A stretch of 64,000 nucleotides of DNA from Candidatus Faecousia faecavium (GCA_018712645.1 DVGO01000070.1:1-64000), one strand, 5' to 3'; shown: positions 8,046-17,368, counted from the first letter of the stretch. The notes: generated by a model not told the origin, from the letters alone. Translations and numbers: made by a program.

Positions 8046-8954
8046 TCAACCGTGCTGCTGCGTCAGCACCTTGGTGCTGATCTGGATGAAATCCCGGACA
8101 TACCGGGGGACAAATTCATCCTTGCGGTAGCAGGCGTAGAAGTGCCGGTTGTTTTCAAAATCCCGCAGGGGGAAAAACTCTGCTTTGCGCTGGTGAACAT
8201 AGTCATCCACATAGATATTGGACAGAATCATGCAGGCTCCGGATTCGATAGCCACCCGGCGGCCTACTTCCAGGGAATCCGTCTCCAGCAGGACATTGGG
8301 GGAGAATCCGTAGCGGCGGAACAGCTTGTCCTGAACCACCCGGGAAGAGTGGCCTTTGGTCAGGTATACAAAGCTGTCGCCTTCCACGCTGTCCAGGGAA
8401 AGGTGGGTACCGGAGCGGAAGCGCTTGGCGGTATTGGAATCCCGGCCTGCCAAGATGCCGATGGATTCTTTCTCAATCAGCTCATAGGCAAGGTTGGTAC
8501 TGGTGGATTCCAGGGCGGCCAGAGCCAGGTCGATGCTGCCTGCCTGCAAGAGTTCTTCCAATGTGGCGGAGCCGCTTTCCGTCAGTTCCAGGGTGACGTT
8601 GGGGTATTTGCTGACAAACAGGGGAAGAACCAAAGGCATTACCTGCATGGCCCGGGTGACGCTGATGCCCAGCCGGAGCCGTCCGGCATGCTGCTGCTTG
8701 ATTTCCCGCAGCTGGTTTTCCAGCTCACTGTTTGCAGCAAGAATGCGTTCGGCGGCGTAAAGGTATTTTTCTCCCGCATAGGTCAGCCGAAGAGGGGAGG
8801 TGCTGCGATCAAAAATGGGCAGTCCGATCTCCTGTTCCAGCTGCCGGAGCATCTGGCTCAGGGAGGGCTGACTGACAAAGAGTTTTTTGGCGGCGGCGGT
8901 AATACTGCCGCATTCGGCGATGGTTTTGACGTACTGGGCCTGCTTCAGGTTCAT
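8046..8954 (-). CDS. LysR-family regulator of the citrate cluster
   Basis: A 302-residue LysR-type regulator. The N-terminal winged HTH spans about residues 1-60 (SITAAAKKLFVSQPSLSQML), and the rest is a periplasmic-binding-protein-like effector domain. It is transcribed divergently from citDEF, the usual arrangement for a regulator that binds the shared intergenic region and responds to a pathway metabolite, here plausibly citrate (inference). GGAAGGAA precedes the ATG. Its promoter (9014-9041) overlaps the approach to the citD promoter, which would allow autoregulation. Confidence 0.9.
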   Translation of the reverse strand: MNLKQAQYVKTIAECGSITAAAKKLFVSQPSLSQMLRQLEQEIGLPIFDRSTSPLRLTYAGEKYLYAAERILAANSELENQLREIKQQHAGRLRLGISVTRAMQVMPLVLPLFVSKYPNVTLELTESGSATLEELLQAGSIDLALAALESTSTNLAYELIEKESIGILAGRDSNTAKRFRSGTHLSLDSVEGDSFVYLTKGHSSRVVQDKLFRRYGFSPNVLLETDSLEVGRRVAIESGACMILSNIYVDDYVHQRKAEFFPLRDFENNRHFYACYRKDEFVPRYVRDFIQISTKVLTQQHG

Positions 8955-9013
8955 AAAATTTTCCTTCCCGATTGGAGATGTTGCACAAAAGATATTATGG
9001 GTACTCTATCTGC

Positions 9014-9041
9014 ATTATAACATTACCCTTATGAAAGTCAA
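9014..9041 (-). promoter_or_regulatory. lysR promoter
   Basis: On the minus strand TTGACT (9036-9041) and TATAAT (9014-9019) are 16 bases apart, about 60 bases upstream of the lysR start. Confidence 0.65.
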
Positions 9042-9095
9042 GAATTATGTCGATATATAGGCCCTACGTTATGGTAAAGATTCAAGAATATATAT

Positions 9096-9124
9096 TTGCG
9101 TTTGTGGGGCGAACATAGTAAACT
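9096..9124 (+). promoter_or_regulatory. Putative citDEF promoter
   Basis: TTGCGT (9096-9101), 17 bases, TAAACT (9119-9124), 42 bases before citD. Both boxes are imperfect, as expected for a LysR-activated promoter. The AT-rich stretch 9045-9095 between the divergent promoters is the likely operator; no T-N11-A site stands out. Confidence 0.45.
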
Positions 9125-9166
9125 GACGACAAACGACGTGAAAAAATTGGAACGGAGGAGAACCAA

Positions 9167-9466
9167 ATGGAAATTTGCAAAACCGCAGCAGCCGGAACCC
9201 TGGAATCCAGCGACTGCCTGGTGACAGTGGAACCCGGCAACGGCATTTCCCTGGAATTGAGCAGCAGCGTGATGAACCAGTACGGCCGCCAGATCAAGGC
9301 CACAGTGCTGGAAACCCTGCAGCGTCTGGGCGTGGAGAACGCAGCGGTGACTGTGGTGGACAAGGGCGCACTGGACTGTACCCTGAAAGCCCGGGTAGAG
9401 TGTGCCGTATTCCGCAGCTGTGACGCATCCGCGGAAAATATCCCCTGGGGAGGTGCTGTCAGATGA
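9167..9466 (+). CDS. citD: Citrate lyase acyl carrier protein (gamma subunit)
   Basis: A small carrier of 99 residues that holds the phosphoribosyl-dephospho-CoA prosthetic group of citrate lyase. The attachment region AGTLESSDCLVTVEP sits at residues 9-23, with Ser14 in the expected position. GGAGGAG at 9154-9160 precedes the ATG. The stop overlaps citE by four bases, so the three lyase subunits are translationally coupled. With CitE and CitF it cleaves citrate to acetate and oxaloacetate in anaerobic citrate fermentation. Confidence 0.95.
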   Translation: MEICKTAAAGTLESSDCLVTVEPGNGISLELSSSVMNQYGRQIKATVLETLQRLGVENAAVTVVDKGALDCTLKARVECAVFRSCDASAENIPWGGAVR

Positions 9467-10377
9467 TCAAAAGACCCAAGCCTGAACGGTTCCGCCTGCG
9501 CCGGACCATGATGTTCATGAATGCCCAGAAGCCGGGCCTGATTAAAGACGCTTATATTTACGGCTGTGACTCCATTATGCTGGACCTGGAGGACGCGGTG
9601 GCAGAAAACCAGAAGGACGCCGCCCGCTTCAGCCTGTACCATGCCCTGACCACCATTGACTATGGCAATACCGAGGTCATTGTCCGGATCAACGGTCTGG
9701 ATACTCCCCACTGGAAGGAAGACATCCGGGTCTGTGTGGCAGGCGGCGCCGACGGCATCCGCATTGCCAAGTGTGAAAGCGCCCAGGATGTCCGCACGGT
9801 AGAGGCTGCCGTGGAAGCTGCCGAAAAGGAATTCGGCGTGGAAGTGGGACGGACCCTGCTGATGGCGGCCCTGGAAAGTCCCAAGGGTATTTTGAACGCT
9901 TACGAAATCTGCTCCGCTTCTGACCGGATGTTCGGCGTGGCCATTTCCGGCGGCGACTTCCGCAAGTGCATGCAGACCACCTTCCAGCCCGACGGCGTGG
10001 ATATGCTGGCTGCCCGGGGTCAGATGCTGCTGGCAGCAAGAGCCGCCGGTATTCAGTGCTTCGACACGGTGTTCACCGATCTGGATGACGATGCCGGATT
10101 TGAAGCCGAAGTCCGCCAGAACAAGGCCATGGGCTTTGACGGCAAGAGCCTGATTAACCCCAAGCAGATTCGCCTGGTACACCAGGTCTTTACACCCACC
10201 GAGAAGGAAGTCCGGCAGGCAGAGAAAATCGTGCGGGCCATTGAAGAACAGGCCAAGCTGGGCATCGGCGTCTTCACCGTAGACGGCAAGATGCTGGACA
10301 TCGCCTTTGTTCCCGGCGCAAAACGGACACTGAAGCTGGCGAAAGCCTGCGGTATGTATGAGGGGGATCTGGTATGA
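9463..10377 (+). CDS. citE: Citrate lyase beta subunit (citryl-ACP lyase)
   Basis: CitE splits citryl-ACP into oxaloacetate and acetyl-ACP. It belongs to the HpcH/HpaI aldolase TIM-barrel family; the metal-binding acidic motif MLDLEDAVAENQKDAAR is at about residue 40, and PKGILNAYEI and the GGDFRKCMQT stretch follow. Length 304 residues is typical. ATG overlaps the citD stop and its own stop overlaps the citF start, so the three subunits should be made in step. Confidence 0.95.
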   Translation: MIKRPKPERFRLRRTMMFMNAQKPGLIKDAYIYGCDSIMLDLEDAVAENQKDAARFSLYHALTTIDYGNTEVIVRINGLDTPHWKEDIRVCVAGGADGIRIAKCESAQDVRTVEAAVEAAEKEFGVEVGRTLLMAALESPKGILNAYEICSASDRMFGVAISGGDFRKCMQTTFQPDGVDMLAARGQMLLAARAAGIQCFDTVFTDLDDDAGFEAEVRQNKAMGFDGKSLINPKQIRLVHQVFTPTEKEVRQAEKIVRAIEEQAKLGIGVFTVDGKMLDIAFVPGAKRTLKLAKACGMYEGDLV

Positions 10378-11930
10378 AAAATGCAGTAGGACGTGATATC
10401 CCGGATTTCCTGCTGGTTGACGGCAAGGAAGTTTACCAGGGAAAACAGTATATGGATGGCAAGTACATCCAGAAAGTCGGCCCCCGTGCCCGCCGCTACG
10501 AAAAACCCCAGGAAACCAAGGTAGTTGCCTCCCTGGTGGATGCGCTGAAGCTGTGCGGCGCCAGAGACGGCATGACCTTCTCCTTCCACCATGCCCTGCG
10601 CAACGGCGACTTCGTTGCCAACATGGTTATGAAGGCCGCCATTGAGGAGATGGGGCTGAAGGACCTGACTATTGCAGCCACTTCTCTGGGTGATGCCAAC
10701 GACCCCATTGCCGATTATATCGAGCAGGGCAAGGTAATCGGCATCCAGACCTCCGGCATTCGCGGCCGGATGGGTGAAGTGGTTTCTGCCGGTAAGCTGA
10801 AAACCCCTGCCATTATCCGCAGCCATGGCGGCCGTCCCCGGGCCATCGAAGCCGGAGAGGTACATATTGACATCGCTTTCGTGGCAGCACCTACTTCCGA
10901 CTGTGTGGGCAACTGCCGGGGCATCGGCGGCAAGTCCAACTGCGGCAGCTTAGGTTACGCCATTACCGACTCCCGGTTTGCCGACTATGTGGTGGTGGTG
11001 ACTGACTGCCTGGTGGATTTCCCCAATTTCCCCGCTTCTGTGGAGGCCATCGATGTGGATGCGGTGGTTGTGGTGGATTCCATCGGCAACCCCAAGAAGA
11101 TTGCTTCTGCCGCTGCCCGCATCAGCCAGAACCCCCGGGATCTGATGATGGCGGAAAATGTGGCAAAGGTGATTGCTTCTACTCCCTACTTCAAGGACGG
11201 ATTCGTATTCCAGACCGGTGTGGGCGGCCCCTCTCTGGCGGCCAACCTGTTCCTGGAAAAATATATGGACGAGCGCAATATCCAGATGGGACTGGCTGTG
11301 GGCGGTATCTGCAAGCCCATGGTGGAGCTGCTGAAAAAGGGCAAGGTTCGTGCCGCAGTAGACGTTCAGGACTTTGACCTGGATGCGGTAAACTCCATCA
11401 ACCAGACCCCCGGCCACTTTGAAATGTCCGCTTCTCAGTACGCAAACCCTGCCAACAAGGGTGCCTTTGTCAACAAGCTGGACTTTGTGGTGCTGGCTGC
11501 GCTGGAAATTGATACAGACTTCAACGTCAACGTTCTGACCGGTTCCGACGGCGTTCTCCGGGGCGCTCCCGGTGGTCACCCCGATACCGCCGCAGGCAGC
11601 AAGGTGTGCATCATCGTTACACCTCTGATCCGTGGCCGGATGGCAACGGTCTGCGAGAAGGTGGTCACCGTTACCACTCCCGGCGACTGCGTGGATGTGC
11701 TGGTTACCGACTACGGTATTGCAGTCAATCCGCTGCGGCCCGATCTGGTGGAGTGCCTGGACAAAGCAGGAATTCCCCATGTCAGCATCGAAAGCCTGAA
11801 GGAAAAGGCCTACTCTCTGGTGGGTCGTCCCGACGATCTTCAGTGGGAAGATCAGGTGGTTGCGGTGCTGGAGGCCCGGGATGGCACCATCCTGGACGTG
11901 GTCCGCAAAGTCAAGCCGCTGGAACTGTAA
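10374..11930 (+). CDS. citF: Citrate lyase alpha subunit (citrate:acetyl-ACP transferase)
   Basis: CitF swaps the acetyl group on the carrier for citrate, forming citryl-ACP and acetate. The 518 residues match the family length and the CoA-transferase-like fold, with conserved stretches such as SFHHALRNGDFV and SDGVLRGAPGGHPDTAAG. It starts four bases before the citE stop. A 242-base gap separates it from the transporter gene; that gap carries a small CCGGCATGTTTGCCGG hairpin but no clear terminator, so read-through is possible. Confidence 0.95.
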   Translation: MKNAVGRDIPDFLLVDGKEVYQGKQYMDGKYIQKVGPRARRYEKPQETKVVASLVDALKLCGARDGMTFSFHHALRNGDFVANMVMKAAIEEMGLKDLTIAATSLGDANDPIADYIEQGKVIGIQTSGIRGRMGEVVSAGKLKTPAIIRSHGGRPRAIEAGEVHIDIAFVAAPTSDCVGNCRGIGGKSNCGSLGYAITDSRFADYVVVVTDCLVDFPNFPASVEAIDVDAVVVVDSIGNPKKIASAAARISQNPRDLMMAENVAKVIASTPYFKDGFVFQTGVGGPSLAANLFLEKYMDERNIQMGLAVGGICKPMVELLKKGKVRAAVDVQDFDLDAVNSINQTPGHFEMSASQYANPANKGAFVNKLDFVVLAALEIDTDFNVNVLTGSDGVLRGAPGGHPDTAAGSKVCIIVTPLIRGRMATVCEKVVTVTTPGDCVDVLVTDYGIAVNPLRPDLVECLDKAGIPHVSIESLKEKAYSLVGRPDDLQWEDQVVAVLEARDGTILDVVRKVKPLEL

Positions 11931-12172
11931 CATCATTTCTTACCGGAAAATCCCGGAGGAAGATACCGGCATGTTTGCCGGGGAAGGAAAAAGCGGTTGG
12001 CGCATTCCCAACTTTATCATAAGTATTCAATTTTGTCACCTTTGGGCCAACTGCTTGCTTCTTCCCGTTTCGCAATCAACGACAAGAAGAGAGTTAACTT
12101 GGAAGAACAGAAATGCCGGAGCTGTTTGAACAAGTTGCCGATACACAAATTCACAAGGGGGAACTACAACCT

Positions 12173-13564
12173 ATGACAATGACGATTATCGCCTGGGCAA
12201 TGATCATTGTGTTCCTGGCACTGGTCATGACCAAGAAAATGCAGCCTTTCACCGCGCTGCTGCTGGTGCCGCTGGCATTTACCCTGCTGGGCGCCTTCCT
12301 GGGACAGTATACCGATCTGGTAGCTGCTGCCAACGGTGTGGATGCCGCCAGCGTAACGCTGTGGGATCAAATTAAAATCATCGGCGACTGGACGGTGGCT
12401 GGCGTAGGCCAGACTGCCAACACCGGCATCATGCTGCTGTTCGCTATTTTGTACTTTGCTATCATGCTGAACGCCGGCCTGTTTGATCCGGTGACCCGTG
12501 CTATGATCCGCTTCGCCAAGGGCGATCCGGTGAAGGTTCTGTTGGGTACCGCCATTGTGGCTGCCTGCGTTTCCCTGAACGGCGACGGCACTACCACCAC
12601 TCTGATCTGCTGCACTGCCTTCATTCCCATCTACAAAAAGCTGAACCTGAAGATGATGAACCTGGGCGTTCTGGTAATCCTGATGAACACCATCATGAAC
12701 CTGCTGCCCTGGGGCGGCCCCACCGCTCGTGTTATCTCCGTGCTGCAGGGCCAGCCTGGTGTGGACGAGCAGACCATCCTGCGGGCTCTGATTCCCGGCA
12801 TGGTGCTGTCTGTGATCTACATGCTGGGTGTGGCCGTGTTCCTGGGCATGAGAGAGCGCAAGAGAGTCGGCATTCAGCATCTGTCCAATGAAGAACTGAC
12901 TGCCCTGATGGCTCCGGAGTCCGAAGAGGATGCTGCTCTGAAGCGTCCGAAGAATGTGTGGATCAATGCCATCATGACCATCGCCATTGTGTTGATGCTG
13001 GTTCTGGGTACCTTCCCCTCCATGTTCCTGTTCCTGGTTGGCACCGGCCTGGCGCTGATGATCAACTACAAGTCCATCAAAGAGCAGAAGGCCCGGATCT
13101 CCGACAATGCCGGCGATGCCCTGCAGGTGGTTATCCTGGTGTTTGCTGCCGGTATCTTCATGGGCCTGTTCACCAACTCCGGCATGTCCGATGCCCTGGC
13201 TTCCAGCCTGATTTCCCTGATTCCGCCCCAGCTGGGCCGGTTCTGGGGTCTCATCATGGCAATCGTTTCCGCCCCCGGTACCTTCCTGCTGTCCAACGAC
13301 GCATTCTACTACGGTGTTCTGCCTGTGTTTGCTGAGGCTGGTTATTCCTACGGCTTCACCGCTCTGGAAATCGGCACCGCATCCCTGCTGGGCCAGGCTT
13401 TCCACCTGCTGAGCCCCCTGGTCGCTTTCATCTACCTGCTGCTGAACCTGACCGGTCTGGATATGGGCGAGTGGCAGAGAGAATCTGCAAAGTGGGCCGT
13501 TGGCATCTTCGTGATCTTCATCCTGACTGCTGCCGTTACCGGCGTTGTCCCGCTGATGAAGTAA
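12173..13564 (+). CDS. CitMHS-family citrate/metal-complex transporter
   Basis: A 463-residue membrane protein with roughly a dozen hydrophobic segments. It matches the CitMHS family (proton symport of citrate complexed with Mg2+ or other divalent metals): SLNGDGTTTTLICCTAFIPI near residue 140 and NLLPWGGPTARV near 180 are typical conserved loops. A cytoplasmic charged loop (about 245-275) divides the two halves. AAGGGGG at 12155-12161 supports ATG 12173. Placed between the lyase subunits and the maturation genes, it most likely imports the citrate the lyase consumes. Metal preference cannot be read from sequence. Confidence 0.88.
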   Translation: MTMTIIAWAMIIVFLALVMTKKMQPFTALLLVPLAFTLLGAFLGQYTDLVAAANGVDAASVTLWDQIKIIGDWTVAGVGQTANTGIMLLFAILYFAIMLNAGLFDPVTRAMIRFAKGDPVKVLLGTAIVAACVSLNGDGTTTTLICCTAFIPIYKKLNLKMMNLGVLVILMNTIMNLLPWGGPTARVISVLQGQPGVDEQTILRALIPGMVLSVIYMLGVAVFLGMRERKRVGIQHLSNEELTALMAPESEEDAALKRPKNVWINAIMTIAIVLMLVLGTFPSMFLFLVGTGLALMINYKSIKEQKARISDNAGDALQVVILVFAAGIFMGLFTNSGMSDALASSLISLIPPQLGRFWGLIMAIVSAPGTFLLSNDAFYYGVLPVFAEAGYSYGFTALEIGTASLLGQAFHLLSPLVAFIYLLLNLTGLDMGEWQRESAKWAVGIFVIFILTAAVTGVVPLMK

Positions 13565-13649
13565 TCTTTCTCTCCGGCGTAACCATGGGACCTTTTCTGG
13601 AAGCAAGCGACCAAGCAGCTTTCTAAGGGCCTGATCCTTCCTCTCTTCG

Positions 13650-13690
13650 CCCCGGTTTCCCTGAATGCCGTTTGGGGAAACCGGGGTACA
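13650..13690 (+). terminator. Terminator after the citrate transporter
   Basis: CCCCGGTTTCCC (13650-13661) pairs with GGGAAACCGGGG (13675-13686), followed by TACATTTTATATT. It separates the citD-to-transporter unit from the chrA-citC-citXG unit. Confidence 0.7.
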
Positions 13691-13697
13691 TTTTATA

Positions 13698-13726
13698 TTG
13701 TACTTTTTGGAAAAACGTGATATAAT
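13698..13726 (+). promoter_or_regulatory. Promoter of chrA-chrA-citC-citXG
   Basis: TTGTAC (13698-13703), 17 bases, TATAAT (13721-13726). Transcription would start near 13733, leaving a leader of under 20 bases before the first gene. Confidence 0.75.
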
Positions 13727-13750
13727 CCAGGTGCTTTCTATGGTTTTGAG

Positions 13751-14332
13751 GTGATATTTACGAAGAAACAAAACAAATATGGCACGCTCTTGCTGGAATT
13801 TCTCCGCTTCGGAATTTTTACCTTCGGCGGAGGCTGGAGCATCATTGCCCAGATGCAGCAGCTGTATGTGGAAAAAAAGAAGGTCATTACCTCCCAGGAG
13901 CTGCTGGATTTGACCAGTGTTGCCAAGAGCCTGCCTGGGACTATGATCGCCAATGTGGCAATGCTCTACGGCTACCGGGTGGGGGGCATTTTGGGCGGCC
14001 TGACCAGTGTTTTCGGTATGTGTTTTCCGCCCATGGCGGTGCTGATAGCCATCAGCTTTGCCTATAACGCCTTCCGGCAGAATCCCTGGGTACATGCCGC
14101 TATGTCCGGTATGCAGGCGGCGGTGGTGCCGATTATCCTGTGTGCCGCCCTGGGACTGGCAAAGGGCAGCGTAACCTATCCGCCCTGCCTGCTGGTGGTG
14201 CTGCTCTGTCTGGGAATTTACCTGTTTACCTCGGTGAACCCGGTGCTGCTGGTGGTTTTGGGCGTGGTATCCGGTTTGATTATCAGCAGTATTTACGAGC
14301 GGAGGGAGGCGGAGAAACATGGTGCTGCTTAA
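13751..14332 (+). CDS. ChrA-type transporter, N-terminal-half protein
   Basis: A 193-residue membrane protein homologous to one half of ChrA chromate transporters: FGIFTFGGGWSIIAQMQQ at the start is the conserved FGG motif of the half domain. It is a short-chain ChrA that pairs with the next gene, which overlaps it by 14 bases. The frame opens with GTG 13751; the upstream ribosome site is poor and the leader very short, so the start is uncertain. Family members export or take up chromate or other oxyanions. Its location among citrate genes hints at a different anion (inference). Confidence 0.85.
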   Translation: MIFTKKQNKYGTLLLEFLRFGIFTFGGGWSIIAQMQQLYVEKKKVITSQELLDLTSVAKSLPGTMIANVAMLYGYRVGGILGGLTSVFGMCFPPMAVLIAISFAYNAFRQNPWVHAAMSGMQAAVVPIILCAALGLAKGSVTYPPCLLVVLLCLGIYLFTSVNPVLLVVLGVVSGLIISSIYERREAEKHGAA

Positions 14333-14864
14333 ATTGTATTGGAGCTTTCTGCTGATCGGATTCGGAAGCTTCGGCGGTCTGTCCATGATCCCTCAGATCT
14401 CCAACCAGGTCCTCAGCAACGGCTGGATGACGGTAAATGAGGTGACGGACATTGTGGCCATTGCGGAAATGACCCCTGGCCCCCTGGGACTGAACTGCGC
14501 CACCTTTGCCGGTATGCAGGCAGCGGGGATTTTCGGTGCTGTGGCTGCCAACCTGGGGGTGCTGACCCCCACGCTGACCTTATGCGCTCTGGCGGCCATT
14601 TGCTTTCAGAAATTCAAAGACAGCCGTATCATGCAGCGGATTCTGGTAGGCGTCCGTCCTGCCTGCTTCGGCATGGTACTGGGGGTTTTGATTTCTTTGA
14701 GCATGAGCAATTATATTTCCGCCGGGACACTGCGGCTGCCCAGTCTGGCCATCGGCATTGTGGACAGCGTGCTGCTTCTGAAATACAAAATCAGCATTCC
14801 CAAAATTCTGCTGCTCAGCTGCGGCGCCGGACTGATTCTGTTCGGAGTTTTGCATCTGGCATAA
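14319..14864 (+). CDS. ChrA-type transporter, C-terminal-half protein
   Basis: A 181-residue partner of the preceding gene. It carries the second-half signature LLIGFGSFGGLSMIPQI and the conserved AIAEMTPGPLGLN loop, then four to five hydrophobic segments. Paired short ChrA proteins assemble as heterodimers in other Firmicutes. The ATG overlaps the upstream gene, and citC begins 26 bases after its stop, making it part of the citrate lyase maturation operon. Confidence 0.85.
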   Translation: MVLLKLYWSFLLIGFGSFGGLSMIPQISNQVLSNGWMTVNEVTDIVAIAEMTPGPLGLNCATFAGMQAAGIFGAVAANLGVLTPTLTLCALAAICFQKFKDSRIMQRILVGVRPACFGMVLGVLISLSMSNYISAGTLRLPSLAIGIVDSVLLLKYKISIPKILLLSCGAGLILFGVLHLA

Positions 14865-14889
14865 CGTAAGCGGGAAGGAGAAACACTTG

Positions 14890-15930
14890 ATGAGCGATGT
14901 AGTAGAATCCATTTCTTCCAAAAGCCGGGACATGGCCCAGGTGGAAGCCCTGCTGGAGCAGGAAGGCATCCGTCTGGACGGCAATCTGGACTACACCTGC
15001 GGCATCTTTGACGATGACGGGGGACTGATTGCCACAGGAAGCTGCTTTCAGAATACCCTGCGCTGTCTGGCGGTTTCCGGCAGTCATCAGGGAGAGGGGC
15101 TACTGAACCGCATTGTCAGCCACCTGGCAGAGTACCAGGCCATGCGGGGAAATTTCCGGCTCTTTCTCTATACCAAGGTCAAAGCATCGAAATTTCTGTC
15201 GGATCTGGGATTCTATGAGATCGCCCGGGTAGATGGCAAGCTGGTTTTCATGGAAAACCGGCGCAATGGTTTTTCCGGCTACTGCGAGAATCTGGCCAAA
15301 ACCCGCCGGGAAGGGGAACGGATTGGGGCAATTGTGATGAACGCCAATCCTTTCACCCTGGGACACCGGCATCTGGTGGAGCGGGCGGCGGCGGAAAATG
15401 ACGTGGTGCACCTGTTCGTACTCAGCGAGGAGGCGGGCCCCATTCCCTTTGCCGTTCGCAAGCAGCTGGTACAGGCGGGGGTGGCGGATCTGCCCAACGT
15501 GGTGTGCCACGATTCCGACGCATATATGATCAGCAGTGCCACCTTCCCCAGCTATTTTCTCAAAGATGCGGACGACGTGATTCAAACTCAGGCGGCGTTG
15601 GATCTGGCGGTGTTTGAGAAAATTGCCAGAACCCTGGGTATCCAGCGCCGGTATGTGGGAGAGGAACCCAACAGCCATACCACCAGCTTGTATAACGACG
15701 TTATGGCCAAGCAAATGCCCCAAATGGGGATGGAATGCTGTATCATCCCCCGGCTGTGTACCCAAGGGCAGGTCATCAGCGCCAGTACCGTCCGTCAGGC
15801 CATCCATGACGGCCGGTTGGAAGAAGTGCGGGACATGCTGCCTTCCAGCACCTATGCCTATTTTGCCGGAGCGGAAGGAGAAAAAACCGTAGCCGCACTG
15901 AAGGCGGCCAGCAATCTGATCCACCACTAA
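14890..15930 (+). CDS. citC: [Citrate (pro-3S)-lyase] ligase
   Basis: Acetylates the prosthetic thiol of citrate lyase with acetate and ATP, switching the enzyme on. An N-terminal GNAT-like region (LRCLAVSGSHQGEGLLNRIV) precedes a nucleotidyltransferase domain with the HxGH-type motif NPFTLGHRHLVE at about residue 154 and ISASTVRQAIHDG near the end. Length is 346 residues from ATG 14890; a TTG three bases upstream is an alternative. AAGGAG lies at 14875-14880. It is co-transcribed with citXG. Confidence 0.93.
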   Translation: MSDVVESISSKSRDMAQVEALLEQEGIRLDGNLDYTCGIFDDDGGLIATGSCFQNTLRCLAVSGSHQGEGLLNRIVSHLAEYQAMRGNFRLFLYTKVKASKFLSDLGFYEIARVDGKLVFMENRRNGFSGYCENLAKTRREGERIGAIVMNANPFTLGHRHLVERAAAENDVVHLFVLSEEAGPIPFAVRKQLVQAGVADLPNVVCHDSDAYMISSATFPSYFLKDADDVIQTQAALDLAVFEKIARTLGIQRRYVGEEPNSHTTSLYNDVMAKQMPQMGMECCIIPRLCTQGQVISASTVRQAIHDGRLEEVRDMLPSSTYAYFAGAEGEKTVAALKAASNLIHH

Positions 15931-15943
15931 GGAGGTGTGTTCC

Positions 15944-17305
15944 ATGGAGGTTACCTTGCCCCAGATGCTCTTCGCCCGGGAGTGCAGAGCCCAGGAGCAG
16001 CAGGCGCTGCTGCGGCAGTATCACCTGCCGCTGATTAGCTTTACCATGAACATTGCCGGCCCGGAAAAGGACACGCCCCTGATTCGCCGGGGCTTTCAGG
16101 AAGGCTGCGGCATGCTGGAAGAAGGGCTGAAGCGGGAAAAAATCCCTGTCATGCACCGGCAAATCCGCCAGGAAGTAACCGGATGTGAAGCCTTCTATGT
16201 GGTGCAGGGTGACCCGGAGAGAATCAAAAGCCTGTGCGCCCGGGTGGAAGATTCCTGCCAGCTGGGCCGCTTGTTTGACATGGACGTGCTGAGCCCCCAG
16301 GGGGAGCAGCTGCGGCGTCAGACCGTGGGCAGGCAGGAGCGGGGCTGCATCGTCTGCGGCGCCCCCGGCCGGGGCTGTGCCTCCCGGAGGGTACATTCTG
16401 TGCAGCAGCTGCAGGAAGCAACCCGCCGTATCCTCACGGAGCATTTCCAGCAGCGGGACAGGCAGGAAATTGGAACGCTGGCTCTGCGGAGCTTGCTGGA
16501 TGAGGTCTGCACCACCCCCAAACCCGGGCTGGTGGACCGGGAAAACAGCGGAAGTCACCGGGATATGGATATCTTCACCTTTACCGCCAGCGCCAGCGCC
16601 CTGGCACCGTACTTTTTGCAGTGTGCGGCCATTGGTCAGGATACCCGCACCCAGCCGCCGGAAGATACCTTCCGGGAACTGCGGGCTGCGGGAATCCAGG
16701 CGGAGCAGAGCATGTTTTCTGCCACAGGGGGCATCAATACCCACAAAGGGGCCATTTTTACCCTGGGTACGGTGTGCGGCGCGGTGGGCCGGCTGTGGAC
16801 GCCGGAGCAGCCCTGCCGGGACTTGAAAACAATCCTGGATGTTTGCGCCCAGATGACGAAAGAAGCGGTGAAGCAGGATTTCGCAGCAATGACCGCTTCC
16901 GGTGAGGGAGCAACGGTTGGACAGCGGCTTTACTTAGAGCACAGCCTCACGGGCATTCGGGGAGAGGTCGCCGGGGGCTTGCCTTCTGTGAAGGAGGTGG
17001 GACTTCCTGCCTTCCGTCAGGTTCTGGCTGCGGGAAGCAGCCGGAACGATGCCGCTGCCATAGCTTTGCTTCATTTGATTGCCAAGGTTACGGATACCAA
17101 TATGATTGCCCGGGGCGGTATGGAACTGGCCCGGGGGGCCATGGAGGAGGTGGGGGATTTGCTGAAACATTATCCCATGCCGGAGCCGGAACAGATCCGG
17201 CAGCTGGACAGGGCATTTGTGCAGAAAAATCTCTCCCCCGGCGGATGCGCAGATCTGCTGGCAGTGACCCTGTTTCTGCACGACTGGTGCAGCCCGGAAG
17301 CATAA
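15944..17305 (+). CDS. citXG: CitX-CitG fusion: citrate lyase prosthetic group synthesis and transfer
   Basis: A single 453-residue protein. Residues 1 to about 165 are CitX, the transferase that loads the prosthetic group on CitD (GRLFDMDVLSPQGEQL and a Cys-rich VCGAPGRGCASRR). The remainder is CitG, triphosphoribosyl-dephospho-CoA synthase (TTPKPGLVDRENSGSHRDMD, then GGINTHKGAIFTLG). Both functions occur as separate proteins in some bacteria and fused in others. GGAGG at 15931-15935 puts the start at ATG 15944, 13 bases after citC. It ends the operon, with a terminator 11 bases downstream. Confidence 0.93.
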   Translation: MEVTLPQMLFARECRAQEQQALLRQYHLPLISFTMNIAGPEKDTPLIRRGFQEGCGMLEEGLKREKIPVMHRQIRQEVTGCEAFYVVQGDPERIKSLCARVEDSCQLGRLFDMDVLSPQGEQLRRQTVGRQERGCIVCGAPGRGCASRRVHSVQQLQEATRRILTEHFQQRDRQEIGTLALRSLLDEVCTTPKPGLVDRENSGSHRDMDIFTFTASASALAPYFLQCAAIGQDTRTQPPEDTFRELRAAGIQAEQSMFSATGGINTHKGAIFTLGTVCGAVGRLWTPEQPCRDLKTILDVCAQMTKEAVKQDFAAMTASGEGATVGQRLYLEHSLTGIRGEVAGGLPSVKEVGLPAFRQVLAAGSSRNDAAAIALLHLIAKVTDTNMIARGGMELARGAMEEVGDLLKHYPMPEPEQIRQLDRAFVQKNLSPGGCADLLAVTLFLHDWCSPEA

Positions 17306-17315
17306 AGAAAATACA

Positions 17316-17355
17316 AGCGCCGATTCGGAAATCAACCGAATCGGCGCTATTTTTG
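17316..17355 (+). terminator. Terminator of the citC-citXG operon
   Basis: AGCGCCGATTCGG (17316-17328) pairs with CCGAATCGGCGCT (17336-17348), followed by ATTTTT. Confidence 0.9.
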
Positions 17356-17368
17356 CGGAAAAAGACAA

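Noticed and set aside
11931-12172. A riboswitch or short gene between citF and the transporter
   Set aside because: Only a small CCGGCA/TGCCGG hairpin and no conserved motif or ribosome-site-led frame; the upstream extension of the transporter frame lacks a matching start.
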